Source: Yamagishiella unicocca
Lineage: Eukaryota; Chlorophyta; Chlorophyceae; Chlamydomonadales; Volvocaceae
DNA length: 64,000 nt
NCBI GenBank assembly: GCA_003116995.1
Contig: BDSL01000043.1
Coordinates: forward strand, 716,800-780,799
Direction of reading: 5' to 3'
The notes below the pieces were generated by a model. The model searched no databases. It was not told the DNA's origin and saw only the letters and a program-made list of their open reading frames with translations. Positions 59,613 through 64,000 of this stretch are shown in pieces. How positions within the stretch are numbered: position 1 is the stretch's first letter; each line of letters opens with the position of its first letter. Position numbers and translations under genes: made by a program.

Positions 59613-60234
59613 GAGGGATGGGACATCAAACGGCTAGCTAGCGCTAGGATAGTGGGAGGCATTGGTTAAGCCTGCATTTTTCGGGCATCCGTGGCTGGGT
59701 GTGGAGGGACTGAGCTGGCTTCCTTGTGGACGTCCAACACCACTGTCTTCGGGACATCACTTTCACTGAGCCACCATCTCCACTGCGCCACCACCTTCAT
59801 TCCCTGTGCCTCGGGCCATCGCTTATGCCGAGCCATCACGTCCGTGGCACTACCATCGCCGCCTATCAATAATGAGCACATCTAGAGGAGCCTGTCTGGA
59901 GTCAGAAATATGAAGGTAAAGTCCATGTCAACAGGAGCTCATCGCTCGAGTGTGGCCTCAGAAGTGAACGGCGAGGTATAAATAAGGTGGTTGGGCTCAC
60001 TCGGACAGACGTGCGGGTTGGGGCTTCCCAATTGGGTCGGTCTTGCCTGCTGTTCTTATCACGGACATGTTTGGCAATCCTACCTGACCATCATCTTTTG
60101 CGCGCTGGTGCTTCTTCCCAACACAGGCCAGTCTTCAATGTATGTTCGTTAGGCATTGCCCATCGATCACACAAGAACACCGCTAGCGACTGTGTTTGGC
60201 ACCACCGCTGCTCTCCTTCAAGTCAATGTTGTTG

Positions 60235-60400
60235 CTGAGGCGGCCACTGTGGTGCTCTGGAGGTAGGCAGGCCTTGCTTTGAAGATGGAGTTGCACCAAG
60301 AGCCATTGTCCAGGAAGTTGATTGTACAGCATTCCATATGGGAGGGGCTTCAGGTTGGCAGGGGGTTCGGGTGCTGGATTGACTTGTATCAGAATACATG
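60235..60400 (+). repeat. Dispersed repeat copy B
   Basis: Diverged copy of 59420-59612 (shares AAGATGGAGTTGCACCA, TTGTACAGCATTCC, GGGAGGGGCTTCAGGT, GTGCTGGA) in direct orientation, ~815 bp downstream. Confidence 0.8.
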
Positions 60401-60654
60401 TCCACACAGCACTCCGGGAACGGCAGGTCTTGAGACACTCTTGAGATTATCTTAATCAATTTTCCAAGCCACATCTTGAGAGGGCTTCTTAGGAGAAACC
60501 CTCAAGAGCCAAGCTGAAGACCCCGCTGAAGATCCGGGTGAAGTAAACTGCTCAAGATGTTACACCGAAGAGGCCAGCTCAAGGCTGGGCTCAAGATCCA
60601 GGCTCAAGGGCTCAACACAAGCCGACGTCTTAAGACTGGGCTCAAGCCTCCAGC

Positions 60655-60905
60655 TAAAGACCCATCTCAAGCCCGCAACCAAGCACACGCTAAAGACCCA
60701 TCTCAAGCCCGCAACCAAGCAGATGCTAAAGACCCATCTCAAGCCCGCAACCAAGCAGTAGTAAAAGACCATCTCAAGCCCGCAACCAAGCAGATGCTAA
60801 AGACCCATCTAAAGCCCGCAACCAAGCAGTAGTAAAAGACCATCTCAAGCCCGCAACCAAGCAGTAGTAAAGACCCATCTCAAGCCCGCAACCAAGCACA
60901 CTCTT
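60655..60905 (+). repeat. ~36-bp tandem repeat, about 7 copies
   Basis: Units of the form AAAGACCCATCTCAAGCCCG followed by CAACCAAGCA and a variable GATGCT / GTAGTA / CACGCT joint. Length varies by a few bases between units. Confidence 0.93.
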
Positions 60906-61096
60906 TAAGTTTAAGTGGTCAACGTGTCATGGTCAAGCACACTACCTATATATATCAGGACATGCCACAAAATGAGTAGCCTGCCTGAGTAACTGCACGA
61001 GTCAACCTGCACAAGTCAACCTGCCCCCAATGTGCCGTGCTCCATTTGGCCATATGTATCCATCCCTGGCCACCTGCCGCCCTGCAGAGCATCTGA

Positions 61097-62830
61097 CTAC
61101 TTGCCGGCACGTCGTCCCTGCTTCTGCTGGGCCGCCTTCTGGGCCCCTTTACCCACCCCGTCCGGCACCTTGCGTGTCGTACGGGTTGGCTTGCCATCTG
61201 CGCCTCCCCCCTGCTTTACGCGGGGTACCTTCTGGGCCCCCTTATCCACCCCGCCCTTCTTGCGTTTCTTCAATGGAGGACTTGGGACGCCGTATGCGCC
61301 ACCCCCCTGCCTAACGCCCTCTCTGTCATCATCATCTTCATCCTCCTCCTCCTCATCACCGTGCTTGGCGCCATCCGATACTCCACTGTCGGAAGTGGCC
61401 TCGCCACTCTCGCCACTGCTGTCGCTGCTCTCCATGCTGTTCGCCTCCTCGTTACCCTCCTCCACCCGGTACAGCTCCAGGCGCTCCTGCAGGGTGGCAT
61501 GGCCACCCTCACCTCGCCCGCGGCGGCCATCCACGCCGCCACCGTGCTTCGTCTCTGCGAGCAAGCAGGTACAAACAGGCTATATGGAATTAACATATGT
61601 AATGATTCATCCAATGTAAGAGCCGAGTAGAAGAAACATTTCACCCGAGAGGCCACCTTAGGCATGTGTCCCATAATCCACGCCTACACTCACCCGTGCG
61701 GTACCTCTTCGACGCGAACTCTGATGGCTTCACTGTAGGTCATTGAAGAGATCGAACACATAAACGCCACATATGAAAGAGTAATGAGTTGCTGTCTGAC
61801 CGCATTCAGCAGTACTCACCGCCAAAGCTCTCCATCACCACCAGGGCATCAGCGAAACGGTCCAGGCGCCCCAACAGCCCAAGGCAGAGATGGCGCCTGC
61901 ATTTAGGGTAGGTAGGAAAATAAAGTCGAGCGAGCAAAGGTAACCAAACAAACCTCCTCTAGACTTATGAGCTTACACGACGGTCTTGCCACCAGACATG
62001 CCACCCACAGCGGTCTTCAGCGCGTCAGACATCTCTGGCGAGAACCGCCAGCCGTGCGCAGTCAATATGGGTGTGGCCTTGACGAAGACCGGCAGGATGG
62101 CGCTGTCCCACTCAGCAGCCTGGACCTCTGCCTCTTGCTTCCAGCTCTGAACTGTCGCTGTCTTCACGGAGGTCTTTGTCCGCGTGTTGTAGATGGATGC
62201 TGGCTTGCTGCGGGCATTGCAAATGTGAATGCAGAATCTTCTGTTAACAGGGAGTGAAAGCAGCCGCATAAGGTTTACCCCCATAACCAGCAATCGGCGC
62301 CTAGTGACATGTAAACAAACTTGGATCAGCAGTGCAGGACTGTGGTCACATCACACTTGCCCCGCCAAAGCACTTACTCCTTTGCCTTGATGAAAAAACG
62401 TGCGGGCGTTGGCAGCAACGCGTATGGTTGGCGCTGTTTCCCCCCCACGCTGGGACCATCAGGGATGTAAGTCCGGACATGCTTGGAAACCAGGCTCTCC
62501 AGCGCATGAGGGTAGTTGTCCCTGGTCAGCTTCAACTCAACAGCACACCCTGCAGGGTGATGCCAGTGGGACAGATGGACGTCCATTGCATCTATTTGTT
62601 TTGAGGTGGAAGACATCGTGACATGAGTTTGTGGGCCAGTGTGTAACAGACTGGGACAAATTTGAATTACCAGGAAAGGGAGCAAGCTGAAACATTATCA
62701 ATATGTATGTGCCCATTCCCAAACTTCCACGTACAGCAGTCAGATTTGTTACAGCACTTCTGCAACCCATACTCACCCGCAGTGGCGGCTGCGGCTGCCT
62801 TGTAGTGCGAGGCCCTCTCACGGTCCAGTA
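61097..62830 (-). CDS. 3' part of unknown multi-exon gene, acidic Lys-rich C terminus
   Basis: Exons in gene order: ~62830-62777 (5' end lost), 62549-62378, 62207-61977, 61896-61820, 61732-61694, 61554-61097. All junctions keep phase with good GTGAGT/GTAAGT/GTAAGC donors and CAG acceptors. The readable product runs VLDRERASHYKAAAAATAG, LKLTRDNYPHALESLVSKHV, WKQEAEVQAAEWDSAILPVF, AHGWRFSPEMSDALKTAV, HLCLGLLGRLDRFADALVVM, SEFASKRYRT. The tail is low complexity: Ser/Gly then Asp/Glu-rich, then PPLKKRKK (NLS-like) and Lys/Gln-rich to the stop. I recognise no domain; element-encoded origin is possible. Upstream the frame runs straight into the GGCCCCCT minisatellite, so the 5' half is missing or hidden behind repeats. 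Confidence 0.65.
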
Positions 62831-62933
62831 CCCCCTGGCCCCCTGGCCCCCTGGCCCCCTGGCCCCCTGGCCCCCTGGCCCCCTGGCCCCTTGGCCCCCT
62901 GGCCCCCTGGCCCCCTGGCCCTCTGGGGTTCCT
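62826..62933. repeat. 8-bp CCCCCTGG minisatellite
   Basis: About 13 copies of CCCCCTGG with one CCCCTTGG variant, abutting the truncated gene. Confidence 0.95.
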
Positions 62934-63049
62934 GGTGCACTGGGGGCCCTGGTGCTCTGGGTGGTCCTGGCGCCCTGGGTGGCCCTGGTGCCCTGGGTGG
63001 GCACTTGGCCCTGGGCGCCTGGCCCTGGGCGCCTGGCCCTGGGCGCCTG

Positions 63050-63330
63050 GCCCTGGAGCCCTGGCCCTAAGGCCCTGGCCCTAAGGCCCTGGCCCTAAGG
63101 CCCTGGCCCTAAGGCCCTGGCCCTAAGGCCCTGGCCCTAAGGCCCTGGCCCTAAGGCCCTGGCCCTAAGGCCCTGGCCCTAAGGCCCTGGCCCTAAGGCC
63201 CTGGCCCTAAGGCCCTGGCCCTAAGGCCCTGGCCCTAAGGCCCTGGCCCTAAGGCCCTGGCCCTAAGGCCCTGGCCCTAAGGCCCTGGCCCTAAGGCCCT
63301 GGCCCTAAGGCCCTGGCCCTAAGGCCCTGC
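63050..63330. repeat. 14-bp CCCTAAGGCCCTGG minisatellite
   Basis: About 19 near-perfect copies of CCCTAAGGCCCTGG. It embeds the hexamer CCCTAA but is not a simple telomeric repeat. Confidence 0.97.
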
Positions 63331-64000
63331 CCTGGCGCCCTGGCCCTGGGGCCCTAGCCCTGGGGCCCTGGCCGTGGGGCTCTGGCCCTAGGGTCCTGGA
63401 CCTAGGGCCATGGCCCTGGCACCCTGGCCCTGGGCGCCTGGCCCTGGGCACCTGGCCCTGGCACCCTGGCCCTGGGGCCCTGGCCCTGATGCCCTGGCCC
63501 TGGGGCCCTGGCCTTGGGTCCTGGCCCTGGGGCCCTGGCCCTGGCACCCTGGCCCTGGGCGCCTGGCACTGGGCACCTGGCCCTGGCGCCCTGGCCCTGG
63601 GGCCCTGGCCCTGGACCTCCTGGCCCTGGGGCCCTGGCCCTAGGGTCCTGGCCCTGGGGCCCTGGCCCTGGGGCCCTGGCCCTGGGGCCCTGGCCCTGAT
63701 GCCCTGGCCCTGGGGCCCTGGCCGTAGGGTCCTGGCCCTGGGGCCCTGGCCCTGGCACCTTGGCCCTGGGCGCCTGGACCTTTGCACCTGGCCCTGGAGC
63801 CCTGGCCCTGGGGCCCTGGCCCTGGACGCCTGTCCCTGGGGCCCTGGCCCTAGGGTCCTGGCCCTGGGGCCCTGGCCTTGGCACCCTGGCCCTGGGCGCC
63901 TGCCCCTGGGCACCTGGCCCTGGACGCCTGGCCCTGGGGCCCTGGCCCTAGGATCCTGGCCCTGGGGCCCTGGCCCCCTGTCCCCATGGCCCCCTGACCC
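63331..64000. repeat. Degenerate CCCTGGGGCCCTGG-type minisatellite
   Basis: Continues to the window edge with mixed 12- and 14-bp units (CCCTGGGGC, CCTGGCACCCTGGC, TAGGGTCCTGG), apparently arranged in a longer repeating order. Collagen-like Gly-Pro-Gln frames on the minus strand are by-products. Confidence 0.93.

Noticed and set aside
63050..63330. Telomere, from the CCCTAA hexamers
   Set aside because: The unit is 14 bp with GGCCCTGG between hexamers and is embedded in other minisatellites; algal telomeres of this group are CCCTAAAA-type simple repeats.
63305..63913. Collagen-like Gly-Pro-Gln protein on the minus strand
   Set aside because: By-product of the CCCTGG minisatellite; no start context, introns or flanking unique coding sequence.

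Overview
The window reads as nuclear DNA of a chlamydomonadalean (volvocine-type) green alga. This is inferred from GC-rich, intron-dense genes with GT-AG introns, TGTAA poly(A)-type signals after several genes, plant/algal gene types (a DCC-family protein with a transit-like N terminus, a DEDD PARN deadenylase, a Golgi GT34 glycosyltransferase, a three-finger CCCH protein) and the mobile elements present (a DIRS/Kangaroo-type tyrosine recombinase, a Penelope-like reverse transcriptase). No rRNA, tRNA, CRISPR array or bacterial operon was seen.

Layout. 1-4930 is an 88-bp satellite, most of it in two copies of a ~2121-bp (24-monomer) higher-order unit. 4934-6900 holds relics of a DIRS-like retroelement: an RNase H-end fragment on + and a complete 416-residue tyrosine recombinase ORF on -. 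8127-13915 is a pair of long direct repeats around a five-exon gene whose last exon carries eight 120-bp repeats. 14.0-16.4 kb has a decayed coding fragment and a four-exon gene of unknown function. 17.9-20.4 kb is a six-exon CBS-pair + DCC (thiol-disulfide oxidoreductase) fusion gene. 20.4-25.2 kb has no gene I can support.

25.2-30.9 kb (-) is a nine-exon CCCH zinc-finger gene. 31.7-34.3 kb has a small membrane-protein ORF (-), a kinase glycine-loop exon fragment (+) and a Gln-rich ORF broken by one TAG (-). 36.7-38.1 kb (-) is a four-exon gene for a 139-residue protein. 40.0-47.4 kb (+) is a 14-exon PARN gene ending in a CaaX box. 48.3-50.5 kb is a decayed Penelope-like element. 51.8-55.9 kb (+) is a seven-exon GT34 glycosyltransferase gene with an 81-copy 10-bp minisatellite in its last intron. 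57.7-58.3 kb is a large near-perfect palindrome. 59.4-60.9 kb has dispersed and tandem repeats. 61.1-62.8 kb (-) is the 3' part of an unknown gene, and 62.8-64.0 kb is a run of CCCTGG-rich minisatellites.

Gene models were assembled by hand from codon phase and GT-AG sites. For the main genes every exon junction keeps phase and the total length divides by three, which is the chief evidence for them. The genes do not form one pathway: they look like ordinary independent nuclear genes (RNA decay, RNA binding, Golgi glycosylation, probable plastid redox) set in repeat-rich DNA.
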